Shown: in pieces, positions 1-6,370 of the stretch | Layout: each line of letters opens with the position of its first letter | Numbering within the stretch: position 1 is the stretch's first letter | From: JBBSGC01 sp038254525 | GTDB lineage: Bacteria; Actinomycetota; Actinomycetes; Propionibacteriales; Nocardioidaceae | Assembly (NCBI GenBank): GCA_038254525.1 | Contig: JBBSGC010000101.1 | Location: 1 to 7,052 of the forward strand | DNA length: 7,052 nt | Direction of reading: 5' to 3' | Notes under the pieces: generated by a model | What the model was told of the DNA's origin: nothing | Seen by the model: the letters and a program-made list of their open reading frames with translations, nothing else | Database searches by the model: none | Made by a program: the position numbers and the translations under genes

Positions 1-117
1 CGTTCGGATCCGCTCCAACTGGGCGCGGCGTAGTTGCTGTCTACCAGGTAGCGTTACTGGAGCGTTAGCGATCTACCTGTAAACAAAGAAAGCGTGGCTG
101 ACCTGCGGTGATGGCAG
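1..117. other. Non-coding 3' flank of tRNA-Asn
   Basis: No convincing reading frame or RNA gene is visible here. The stretch is less GC-rich than the rest of the window. On the minus strand, downstream of the tRNA, a T-rich run (complement of 81-91) begins roughly 26 bases past the mature 3' end and could take part in transcript ending or processing, but no proper stem precedes it. Further left lies the repeat cluster annotated at 39-79. The left edge of the window cuts the region, so what lies beyond the tRNA is unknown. Confidence 0.5.
39..79. repeat. Cluster of short direct and inverted repeats near tRNA-Asn
   Basis: Within about 40 bases there are two direct copies of AGCGTTA (50-56 and 61-67), spaced 11 bases start to start, which is about one helical turn. 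An inverted pair CAGGTAG (45-51) and CTACCTG (73-79) flanks them. CTACC-A-GGTAG (41-51) is itself a perfect 11-base inverted repeat, and TCTACC recurs directly at 40-45 and 72-77. The arrangement resembles a protein-binding array such as a regulator site or recombinase arm sites, or a stem enclosing the direct repeats. The repeats are seen directly; any function is inference. Confidence 0.5.
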
Positions 118-190
118 CTCCCGCGACTGGACTCGAACCAGTAACCTGCCGGTTAACAGCCGGACGCTCTGCCAATTGAGCTACGCGGGA
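118..190 (-). tRNA. tRNA-Asn (anticodon GTT)
   Basis: The minus strand folds as a complete 73-base cloverleaf. The 7-bp acceptor stem is TCCCGCG/CGCGGGA with discriminator G. The D arm has a GCTC/GAGC stem, the anticodon loop is CTGTTAA, and the T arm has an ACTGG/CCAGT stem with loop TTCGAGT. The anticodon GTT lies at 157-155 and reads asparagine codons AAC and AAU. No CCA follows the discriminator base, so the end must be added by nucleotidyltransferase. The outermost anticodon-stem pair (27-43) appears to be a T-C mismatch, with the other four pairs intact. The gene is the last feature of the minus-strand run, 49 bases after the hypothetical gene. Confidence 0.97.
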
Positions 191-199
191 CGGCGCGCC

Positions 200-227
200 T
201 ACGTAAGCGCCCCAACAGACTAGCAAG
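200..227 (-). promoter_or_regulatory. Possible promoter of tRNA-Asn
   Basis: Upstream of the tRNA on the minus strand, a -10-like TACGTA (205-200) ends nine bases before the mature 5' end. A -35-like CTTGCT (227-222) lies 16 bases further upstream. The -10 sits inside a near-perfect 16-base palindrome (195-210, arms GCGC around TACGTA, one mismatched pair), so the same bases could form a hairpin in read-through transcripts or bind a dimeric protein. Position and spacing fit a tRNA promoter, but the matches are weak and this is inference. Confidence 0.35.
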
Positions 228-239
228 CCGCCTGCCGCC

Positions 240-770
240 TCAACGAGACGGCGGCTCCCCCAGCTCCGCGCGGGCGGAGGCCAGACCTGCCTCCACCGCC
301 GCGGCCACCTCGGGATCCGCCGGTTCCAGTCCCTCGTCGAGCCAGCACGACCACTCGATGGCGCCGTCGCCGCCGGGCGCCCGTCGGCCCACCACCTTGA
401 GTCCGCGGCTGCCCGACACCGGCACGTGTCGGGCCAGGACCACGCTGGCCGTCACCCGCTCATGGATCAGCTCCAGCAGACGTCCGGGTTCGTCGAGGGC
501 GACGACATGCCGGGGCTGCGGCTGTCCGAAGTCGGCCACCTCGATCACCACCAGCCGCTCGGTGTCTCGGTCCCAGGTAGCGCGTTCGACCCGCTGCCAG
601 GGCAGCGACAGCCAGCCGCCGTCGACAGTGAGGTGCAGCGACCGCTCGGTCCCGACCTGCCAGTGCCCCTGCAGGTCGGGCGAGGCGGCAAGCACGCGCT
701 CCCCCGGCGCGAGCGGCAACGTGGCCACGACATCGCGCGGCACGCCGGGCGACCGGGACCAACGCGGCAT
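240..770 (-). CDS. Conserved-type hypothetical protein, 176 aa
   Basis: I do not recognise a named family. The soluble 176-residue product has no signal peptide or membrane segment. Residues 14-80 alternate short hydrophobic strands with tryptophans (W38, W53, W58, W66) and include a GERVLAAS-like opening and a LPWQRVERATW stretch. This pattern is reminiscent of small beta-barrel PH-like bacterial domains, but that is a guess. A helix-like segment at about 94-112 (DEPGRLLELIHERV) and an acidic, alanine-rich C-terminal helix (about 151-172) follow. The open frame extends upstream into the sigma gene, but the extension is a frame shadow. The ATG at 770, 10 bases after the sigma stop, is the first sensible start, although its Shine-Dalgarno sequence is weak. 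The tight spacing suggests co-transcription, and perhaps translational coupling, with the sigma gene. Confidence 0.8.
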   Translation of the reverse strand: MPRWSRSPGVPRDVVATLPLAPGERVLAASPDLQGHWQVGTERSLHLTVDGGWLSLPWQRVERATWDRDTERLVVIEVADFGQPQPRHVVALDEPGRLLELIHERVTASVVLARHVPVSGSRGLKVVGRRAPGGDGAIEWSCWLDEGLEPADPEVAAAVEAGLASARAELGEPPSR

Positions 771-780
771 GCGTCCATCA

Positions 781-1767
781 TCACGCACCGGGACGGATCG
801 CGGAGCGAGGCGCTTCACCGGCCGTACGCAGGTCCTCGTCGCTGAACAGGACGCGCTTGCGTTCAGCCTCACGCAGCGCCGAGACCGCCGGCTGCCCACG
901 CAGCCGGAGCAGCGCCCGCCGCTCGAGGTGGCGGACCCGCTCACGCGTCATGCCCAGCTCGGCGGCGATCGCCGTCGGGCCCTGCGGCCGGACCCCGATG
1001 CCGAAGCGCCGACGCAACACCTCCCGCTCTGCCGGCTCCAGGTCGTCGAGTGCCTCCCGCAACCGTCGGCCGGCCAACCGGTCGGCCGCCTGGTCGGCCA
1101 GGTCGACGGCATGGCGGTCGGCGACTGCCTCGAGAACCGCTGCCGTGTCGGTTCCGTCGGTGTCCAGGGAAAGCGGCTCGGCGCTAGCGGCCAGCAGCGC
1201 GGTCGTCTCCGCGACGCCCATCCCACAGGCGTCCGCCACCTCAACCACCGTCGGTTCACGTCCCCACCGCTCGGCCAGCTCCCGGCGACGGCCGAGGCAG
1301 CCGTTGAGACGGGTGAGCACCTGGACCGGGACCCGCACGGTTCGCGTGGAGTCGGCGATCCCACGGGTGAGCGCTTGACGGATCCACCACACGGCGTAAG
1401 TCGAGAACTTGCACCCGCGTCGATAGTCGAAACGGTCGACCGCATGGATCAGGCCGACGGTGCCTTCCTGCACCAGGTCGAGCAGGGGCGCACCGGTCCT
1501 GGTGTAACGCCGGGCCATCGACACCACCAGCCGCAGGTTGGCCTGCACCATGAGCTCACGGGCTTGGTCGCCCAGCAGCACCAGCAGCTCCAGGTCCTCG
1601 CGCAGGTCTGGAGGCCAGGGCGAACGACCGGCCGAAAGCCGCTCGGCGGCCAGCGCACCGGCCTCCATGTCGATCGCGCAGCGCACCTCCTGCGCGGCCG
1701 TCAGCAGCGGGATCGACCCGACCTGGTTCAAGAAGGCCGTCACTGCATCGCTCGGCATCGCCGCCAT
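781..1767 (-). CDS. RNA polymerase sigma factor, sigma-70 group 2 (SigB/Hrd-like)
   Basis: This 328-residue sigma subunit should direct RNA polymerase to a promoter subset. It has region 1.2 (about 7-37), region 2 (about 71-141, with LLDLVQEG, FSTYAVWWIRQALTR and the -10-reading Q131/T134 positions), region 3 (about 150-225) and region 4 (about 237-292, helix-turn-helix TRERVRHLERRAL). There is no long acidic N-terminus, so its length fits group 2 rather than primary or ECF sigmas. Aligned by eye to E. coli sigma-70, the extended -10 readers H455 and E458 are Q149 and T152, and the -35 contact Q589 is H280, suggesting altered promoter preference. A tail of about 35 residues follows region 4. 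The ATG at 1767 has a strong GGAGGGG Shine-Dalgarno sequence six bases upstream. It lies 96 bases after dnaG and 10 before the hypothetical gene. Confidence 0.93.
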   Translation of the reverse strand: MAAMPSDAVTAFLNQVGSIPLLTAAQEVRCAIDMEAGALAAERLSAGRSPWPPDLREDLELLVLLGDQARELMVQANLRLVVSMARRYTRTGAPLLDLVQEGTVGLIHAVDRFDYRRGCKFSTYAVWWIRQALTRGIADSTRTVRVPVQVLTRLNGCLGRRRELAERWGREPTVVEVADACGMGVAETTALLAASAEPLSLDTDGTDTAAVLEAVADRHAVDLADQAADRLAGRRLREALDDLEPAEREVLRRRFGIGVRPQGPTAIAAELGMTRERVRHLERRALLRLRGQPAVSALREAERKRVLFSDEDLRTAGEAPRSAIRPGA

Positions 1768-1773
1768 GATGTC

Positions 1774-1780
1774 CCCTCCG
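1774..1780 (-). promoter_or_regulatory. Strong Shine-Dalgarno sequence of the sigma gene
   Basis: The minus strand reads GGAGGGG, then six bases (ACATCA overlapping the start context), then the sigma ATG at 1767. It decides this start over a second in-frame ATG at 1758, which would be too far away. The 96-base gap upstream to dnaG has no TAnnnT-type -10, which favours read-through from dnaG. Confidence 0.7.
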
Positions 1781-1863
1781 CCCGGCTGCTGTGTCCTCCG
1801 CAGTCTCCGCAGGAGAACGGCCGGCGCGGTAGTCGTCGCCGCGCATCTGTGGACGGCCGACTG

Positions 1864-3759
1864 CTACACCAGGCCGCCCCCAAGCGCCCGGTCGCGCAGA
1901 GAACGCCGCTGCTGCTCCAGCGCGACCAGCTCCCCGAACAGGCGGTTGTAGTCGGTTGCCTGCTCGAGTGGGTTGGTCCGCTGCAGGCGCGACTTGACCA
2001 TGTGCACCCGCCGGGCGGTCGTGAGCTCCTGTAGGCGGGCCAGCAGCGCGCCGATCAGCCGCTCGTCCGGTTGGCCCAGATAGCGCAGCGGTTGGACCGT
2101 CAGCGCGGTCGCCAGCGCGCGTACGTGCGGATCCTCGATCCGCTCGAGGACGCCCGACAGCCAGCCGGGAGTCGGCTCGGTCGGAAGTGGGACCGCGGTC
2201 GCGGCCGACCACAGCGCGGCCAGCCAGGGATGGGTGAAGTCGCCGGTGTCGACGCTGGCTGCCGCCTCGGCGACCAGGTGCGGCAGCTGCACGACTGCCT
2301 TCATGGCCTCGCGCTCGTCAGCGAAGCGGGCTTCCCCGATGTTCGGCACCTCGACGGCCGGCTGGAGCTCTACCGACCCGGTGCCTGCAGCCGGCTGACG
2401 ACGGTTGCCCCCGCGCTCGCCGCGGGCCGCCGCGCGTCGCACCTCGTCGCGCACCTCGTCGACGTCGAGGCCGATCATCCCGGCCAGCTCGCGGGCGAAG
2501 GCGTCGACCTTGGACCGGTCCCTGATGCTGGCGACCAGCCGGGCGCCCTCTCGCATCGCGTCGACCCGTGAGTCGGCACGGTCCAGGTCGTATCGCCCGA
2601 TCACGTTGCGCAGCACGAAGCGATAGAGCGGCACGCGTCGCGCTACCAGCTCCCGCACGGCCGCGTCGCCCTTCGCCAGGCGCAGGTCGCAGGGGTCCAG
2701 CCCGTCCGGCTCGACGGCGACGTACGTCTGGGTCACGAACTGCGAGTCGCCGGAGAAGGCCCGCACCGCGGCCCGCTGACCGGCCTCGTCGCCGTCGAAG
2801 GTGAAGATGACCTCACCGCGGAACTCGTCGTGGTCGGCCAGCAGCCGGCGCAGGATCCGGGTGTGGTCCTCGCCGAAGGCCGTGCCACAGGTCGCGACCG
2901 CGGTCGTCACCCCGGCGACGTGGCAGGCCATCACGTCGGTATAGCCCTCCACGACGACCGCCTGCATGCCGGTGGCGATCGGCCGCCGAGCCAAGTCGAC
3001 GCCGTAGAGCACCTGCGACTTCTTGTAGAGCGGGGTCTCGGGAGTGTTGAGGTACTTGGCGTCGATGTGGTCGTCGTCGAAAAGCCGGCGCGCCCCGAAG
3101 CCGACGACCTCACCGGCGAGATCGCGGATGGGCCACAGCAGCCGACCGCGGAACCGGTCGTAGACCCCACGGCTCCCCCGCGCCACCAGGCCCGCGCTGA
3201 CGAGCTCGTCCTCGGTGAACCCGCGAGCCATCAGATGGCCGCTCAGCGCCTCCCCGCCACGCGGCGCGAAGCCCACACCGAAGCGCTCGGCGACGTCCCG
3301 CTCGAAGCCACGCTCGGCGAGGAACTGCCGACCGGCCACCGCCTCGGCCGACTCGCTCAGCTGGGCGACATAGAACTGAGCGGCGACCCGGTTGGCCTCG
3401 ACGAGCCGCTGCCGCTGGTGCGGGTCGCGGCGTGGCCCACCGGTGCCGGACGTCTCGTCGTAGCGCAGCTGGACCCCGTAGCGCACCGCGAGCCGCTCAA
3501 CGGCGTCGGTGAAACCGAGCCCTTCCACCTCACGCAGGAACGTGAAGACGTCGCCGCCGGCTCCGCAGCCGAAGCAGTGGTAGAAGCCGCGCGACGGCGT
3601 GACGTGGAAGGAGGGCGACTTCTCGTCGTGGAACGGGCACAGCCCCTTCAGTGAGCCGCCGCCGGCGGGCCGCAACGTGAGGTGCTGGCCGATGACCTCG
3701 TCGATGCGGGTGCGCTCACGGACCAGCGCGATGTCGTCGTCGCGGATCCGGCCGGGCAC
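1864..3759 (-). CDS. dnaG: DNA primase DnaG
   Basis: DnaG synthesises the short RNA primers for lagging-strand and restart replication, working with the replicative helicase DnaB. The 631-residue product has the usual three parts. The N-terminal CHC2-type zinc-binding domain has C41, H44, C62 and C65 (CPFH ... CFGC). The catalytic core has a TOPRIM fold with the glutamate motif VVEGYTDV (E271), the FDGDEAG metal-binding aspartates (D322, D324) and a later DPCD (D355, D358). After a basic, disordered-looking linker (about 435-460) comes the C-terminal helicase-interaction region. The start is GTG at 3759, giving the typical actinobacterial opening PGRIRDDDIALVRERT. There is no Shine-Dalgarno sequence, but a -10-like TACACT lies six bases upstream, so the mRNA may be leaderless. 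The stop is 96 bases before the sigma gene. Confidence 0.98.
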   Translation of the reverse strand: MPGRIRDDDIALVRERTRIDEVIGQHLTLRPAGGGSLKGLCPFHDEKSPSFHVTPSRGFYHCFGCGAGGDVFTFLREVEGLGFTDAVERLAVRYGVQLRYDETSGTGGPRRDPHQRQRLVEANRVAAQFYVAQLSESAEAVAGRQFLAERGFERDVAERFGVGFAPRGGEALSGHLMARGFTEDELVSAGLVARGSRGVYDRFRGRLLWPIRDLAGEVVGFGARRLFDDDHIDAKYLNTPETPLYKKSQVLYGVDLARRPIATGMQAVVVEGYTDVMACHVAGVTTAVATCGTAFGEDHTRILRRLLADHDEFRGEVIFTFDGDEAGQRAAVRAFSGDSQFVTQTYVAVEPDGLDPCDLRLAKGDAAVRELVARRVPLYRFVLRNVIGRYDLDRADSRVDAMREGARLVASIRDRSKVDAFARELAGMIGLDVDEVRDEVRRAAARGERGGNRRQPAAGTGSVELQPAVEVPNIGEARFADEREAMKAVVQLPHLVAEAAASVDTGDFTHPWLAALWSAATAVPLPTEPTPGWLSGVLERIEDPHVRALATALTVQPLRYLGQPDERLIGALLARLQELTTARRVHMVKSRLQRTNPLEQATDYNRLFGELVALEQQRRSLRDRALGGGLV

Positions 3760-3765
3760 ATCGGG

Positions 3766-3771
3766 AGTGTA
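3766..3771 (-). promoter_or_regulatory. Candidate -10 element for a leaderless dnaG mRNA
   Basis: The minus strand reads TACACT, matching the TAnnnT pattern of housekeeping -10 elements, with six bases before the GTG start of dnaG. Transcription would begin at or next to the start codon. No good -35 is visible; the hexamer at 17-base spacing is CCTTTG. The upstream 123-base gap gives room for a separate dnaG promoter. Confidence 0.5.
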
Positions 3772-3827
3772 CGCAGCGGGCCGACGCCCAAAGGCCGCCT
3801 CAGCCGACCCGGTGGACGGCCGTGCAG

Positions 3828-3837
3828 TGTCGTGACA
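3828..3837. repeat. Short palindrome TGTC-GT-GACA between dgt and dnaG
   Basis: Inverted arms TGTC/GACA separated by two bases lie in the dgt-dnaG intergenic region, 57 bases upstream of the dnaG -10-like hexamer. It could be half-sites of a dimeric regulator. With 4-base arms it could equally be chance. No regulator is implied by the neighbours. Confidence 0.2.
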
Positions 3838-3882
3838 TCGCGGTCGCTCGGACGGCTACGACGGCACGAGATGGGTGCGGCG

Positions 3883-5157
3883 TCAGCCGGTGAGCCGGTG
3901 CATGCTCGCCACCGCCGAGGCGTCGGTCAGCGAAGCCACCGCGTCGATCACCACCCGCAGTCGAGATGCGTCATCGGTGGCTGCCGAGTGCGCTTCGCCG
4001 AACGCCGGCGCCAGGTCCTCGGGGCGGCTGGTGAGACCCTCGACGAGACCCGCCAGCAGCGCCCGCTGTTCGCGCAGCAGGTCCACTCGGTCCTCGCGGC
4101 GCATCACGAAGTGCGCCGCAATGCCCTTCAGCACGGCGATCTCGGCGCTCACCTCCCCCGGCAGCACCAGGTCGCACGCGTAGCGGGTCAGCTCGCCGGA
4201 GCCGTACGCATCGTGCGTGGCGGTGCGGACCAGCGCGCAGAAGCGCCCGATCAGCGTGCTGGTCAGCGCCTTGAGCTGGACCGAGGCGCGCAGCCCACCG
4301 TCATGGCGTTCCCGTGGCCAGGCGGGCAGCCCGGTCAGCCGCTGCAACGCATCGGTGAGCAGCGCGTCGTCAGCGCCGGGCAGGTACCAGTCCCGGACCG
4401 CTGCGAAGACGCCGAGGCGCTCACCGCCGCAGCGCAGCGCGCCGAGGTCGACCCGCCCGGAGACCACCGCGTCCTCGATGTCGTGCACGGAGTAGGCGAT
4501 GTCGTCGGCCAGGTCCATCACCTGCGCCTCGAGGCAACGCCGCGGCTCGGCCACTCCGGTGCGCAGCCAGCCGAACACCGGGAGGTCGTCGGCGTAGACC
4601 CCGAACTTGCGCAGCTCCCGTGGCGTGCCGTCGGCATGCGAGCCGCTGGTCGGTGGCGCACCCGCGCGCGGCCACGGGTACTTGCAGCAGGCGTCGAGAG
4701 CCGCGCGGGTGAGGTTGAGGCCGACGCTTCGCCCCTGGGCGTCGAGGGTCTTCGGCTCCAGTCGGGTCAGGACCCGCAGGGTCTGTGCATTGCCCTCGAA
4801 GCCGCCGACCGACGCGGCCGCCCGGTCCAGAGCCCGCTCCCCGTTGTGCCCGAACGGCGGATGTCCGAGGTCGTGGGCCAGCGCCGCGGTCTCCACAACG
4901 TCGGGGTCGCACCCGAGCTCCTGCCCCAGCTCGCGGGCCACCTGGGCCACCTCGAGAGAGTGGGTGAGCCGGTTTCGGACCGAGTCGCTGCTGGCCGGCC
5001 CCACCACCTGGGTCTTGGCCGAGAGCCGGCGGAAGGCCGCACTGTGCAGCACCCGGGCGCGGTCGCGTTGGAACGCCGTGCGCGCCTGGCGCTTGGCCGG
5101 CTCGCCGACGCGCCGCTCGGCGTCGCCAGCCGAGTAGCCGGCGCTGATCAGTTCCAT
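3883..5157 (-). CDS. dgt: Deoxyguanosinetriphosphate triphosphohydrolase-like protein (HD domain)
   Basis: Members of this family hydrolyse dGTP, and often other dNTPs, to the deoxynucleoside plus triphosphate, controlling dNTP pools in the cytoplasm. The 424-residue protein has the HD-superfamily metal ligands in order: H66 (RNRLTHSLEV), H95-D96 (AHDLGHPPFGHNGE, with H99 and H104 nearby) and a later aspartate at 218-219 in MDLADDIAYSVHDIED. The N-terminal FQRDRARVLHSAAFRRLSAKTQV is the typical family opening. The length fits the shorter actinobacterial Dgt-like group rather than the 505-residue E. coli enzyme, so the substrate could be broader than dGTP. The ATG at 5157 lies 28 bases after the dusB stop with no Shine-Dalgarno sequence. 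A TAGCCT hexamer eight bases upstream could be an internal promoter. The dus-dgt-dnaG order fits a maintenance cluster of tRNA modification, dNTP balance and priming. Confidence 0.93.
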   Translation of the reverse strand: MELISAGYSAGDAERRVGEPAKRQARTAFQRDRARVLHSAAFRRLSAKTQVVGPASSDSVRNRLTHSLEVAQVARELGQELGCDPDVVETAALAHDLGHPPFGHNGERALDRAAASVGGFEGNAQTLRVLTRLEPKTLDAQGRSVGLNLTRAALDACCKYPWPRAGAPPTSGSHADGTPRELRKFGVYADDLPVFGWLRTGVAEPRRCLEAQVMDLADDIAYSVHDIEDAVVSGRVDLGALRCGGERLGVFAAVRDWYLPGADDALLTDALQRLTGLPAWPRERHDGGLRASVQLKALTSTLIGRFCALVRTATHDAYGSGELTRYACDLVLPGEVSAEIAVLKGIAAHFVMRREDRVDLLREQRALLAGLVEGLTSRPEDLAPAFGEAHSAATDDASRLRVVIDAVASLTDASAVASMHRLTG

Positions 5158-5165
5158 CGACCAGC

Positions 5166-5171
5166 AGGCTA
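5166..5171 (-). promoter_or_regulatory. Candidate -10 element before dgt
   Basis: TAGCCT on the minus strand fits TAnnnT and stands eight bases before the dgt ATG, in the 28-base gap after dusB. It would allow leaderless transcription of dgt independent of dusB. No -35 match is seen at normal spacing, where the sequence is GGAGGG inside the end of dusB. Read-through from dusB is the alternative. Confidence 0.35.
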
Positions 5172-5185
5172 GCGCCGGCGCGCTC

Positions 5186-6352
5186 TCACCCTCCGGAGAC
5201 GGCGCTCTCGGCGTCCGCGTCCAGGTTCGTCAGCGTTTCGCGGTCGTCGAGCCAGCCGTCCGGCAGGGCAACCCGCCTGGGCGTCCCCTGCCGCCCCCGG
5301 GGGGTGCCGAGCTCGGCGAGCGGGTACGCCTCGTCCGGGTCCAGCTCGTCGAGCAGCTCATCCAACCTCGCCAGCGACGACACCATCGCCAGCGCCGCGC
5401 GCACGCGGCCACCGGCCGCGAAGCCCTTGAGGTACCACGCGACGTGCTTTCGGAACTCCACGCAGCCGCGCTCCTCGGTCAGGTGGTCGGTCAGCAGCAA
5501 GGCGTGCCGCCGCATCATCGCGGCCACCTCGCCGAGCCGCGGCAGTGCGGTGACCTGCTCGCCGGCAAAGGCGGCCGCCAGGTCGCGGAACAGCCAAGGC
5601 CGACCGAGGCACCCGCGCCCCACCACGACCCCGGCGCATCCGGTCTGCCGCACCATCGCGACGGCATCCGAGGCCTCCCAGATGTCGCCGTTGCCGAGCA
5701 CCGGGATGTCCACGGAGTCCACCAGAGCGGTGATCGCGTCCCAGTCGGCGCGTCCCGAGTAGTGCTGCACGGCGGTGCGCCCGTGCAGCGCGATCGCCGC
5801 GCACCCGCTCTCCTGTGCGATGCGACCGGCCTCGAGGTAGGTGAGGTGGTCCTCGTCGATGCCCTTGCGGGTCTTCATGGTGACCGGGATGCCGTAGGGG
5901 AGCGCCGCACGGACGGCGCTGTCGAGGATCTCGGCGAGCCGGCGACGCTTCCACGGCAGCGCGGCACCGCCACCCTTGCGGGTGACCTTCGGCACGGGGC
6001 AGCCGAAGTTGAGGTCGACGTGGTCCACGCCGTGGTCGCCGGCCAGGATCTCCACGGCCTTGCCGACGTAGACCGGGTCGATGCCGTAGAGCTGGACCGA
6101 CCGGGTCGTCTCCGCCTCGTCGAACGACAGCATCGCCAGGCTCGTCCGGTCGCCCTCGACTATGCCGCGGGAGGTGATCATCTCGCAGACGTACAGCCCC
6201 GCGCCCTGCTCGCTGCACAGCTTTCGGTACGCGGCGTTCGTGACCCCGGCCATCGGGGCGAGCACCACCGGCGGCCGCACCTCGAGCGCCCCGAGCCGCA
6301 ACCCGGTCGGCACCGGGCGCAATGCGGCTGGCACCGGGCTGCTGTCTGACAC
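5186..6352 (-). CDS. dusB: tRNA-dihydrouridine synthase, DusB family
   Basis: This FMN-dependent enzyme uses NADPH to reduce specific uridines in the tRNA D-loop to dihydrouridine. The 388-residue protein has an N-terminal TIM barrel with LAPMAGVTN (31-39), QLYG (87-90), the catalytic cysteine motif NFGCPVPKVTRKGGGAAL (C118), K160 in VTMKTRKG, H190 in ALHGRT, NGDI (221-224) and VGRGCLGRPW (244-253). A helical RNA-binding region follows (about 260-350). The open frame runs upstream to 7021, but that extension overlaps the Nudix gene on the other strand and lacks Dus features. The GTG at 6352 is chosen because GGGGGAGG lies eight bases before it. An overlapping ATG at 6360 is out of frame. The final 40 residues are an acidic tail of low similarity. 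Assignment to DusB rather than DusA or DusC rests on overall motif wording. Confidence 0.95.
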   Translation of the reverse strand: MSDSSPVPAALRPVPTGLRLGALEVRPPVVLAPMAGVTNAAYRKLCSEQGAGLYVCEMITSRGIVEGDRTSLAMLSFDEAETTRSVQLYGIDPVYVGKAVEILAGDHGVDHVDLNFGCPVPKVTRKGGGAALPWKRRRLAEILDSAVRAALPYGIPVTMKTRKGIDEDHLTYLEAGRIAQESGCAAIALHGRTAVQHYSGRADWDAITALVDSVDIPVLGNGDIWEASDAVAMVRQTGCAGVVVGRGCLGRPWLFRDLAAAFAGEQVTALPRLGEVAAMMRRHALLLTDHLTEERGCVEFRKHVAWYLKGFAAGGRVRAALAMVSSLARLDELLDELDPDEAYPLAELGTPRGRQGTPRRVALPDGWLDDRETLTNLDADAESAVSGG

Positions 6353-6360
6353 AGCCCCAT

Positions 6361-6368
6361 CCTCCCCC
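6361..6368 (-). promoter_or_regulatory. Strong Shine-Dalgarno sequence of dusB
   Basis: The minus strand reads GGGGGAGG, followed by eight bases and the GTG at 6352. It fixes the dusB start and shows that this gene has a true 5' leader, unlike its downstream neighbours dgt and dnaG. Confidence 0.75.
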
Positions 6369-6370
6369 AC

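Noticed and set aside
771..944. Upstream extension of the hypothetical protein into the sigma gene
   Set aside because: The extra residues are low-complexity Arg/Ser/Cys-rich shadow of sigma region 4. The GTG at 788 also lacks a Shine-Dalgarno sequence; ATG at 770 is simpler.
1796..1812. Direct repeat CTCCGCAG (two copies) between dnaG and the sigma gene
   Set aside because: Only eight bases long in GC-rich DNA with no associated promoter or terminator features; likely chance or a minor duplication.
358..2034. Long plus-strand open frame opposite the hypothetical, sigma and dnaG 3' end
   Set aside because: It lacks any recognisable domain, crosses three well-supported minus-strand genes and their gaps, and is the expected antisense shadow of GC-rich coding sequence.
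3760..3882. Small gene or terminator in the dgt-dnaG gap
   Set aside because: No open frame with a plausible start and no stem followed by T residues; only the -10-like hexamer and a weak palindrome are visible.
3682..5172. Long plus-strand open frame opposite dgt
   Set aside because: Composition is arginine/glycine/proline-rich without motifs; it mirrors the codon bias of dgt, which has clear HD motifs.
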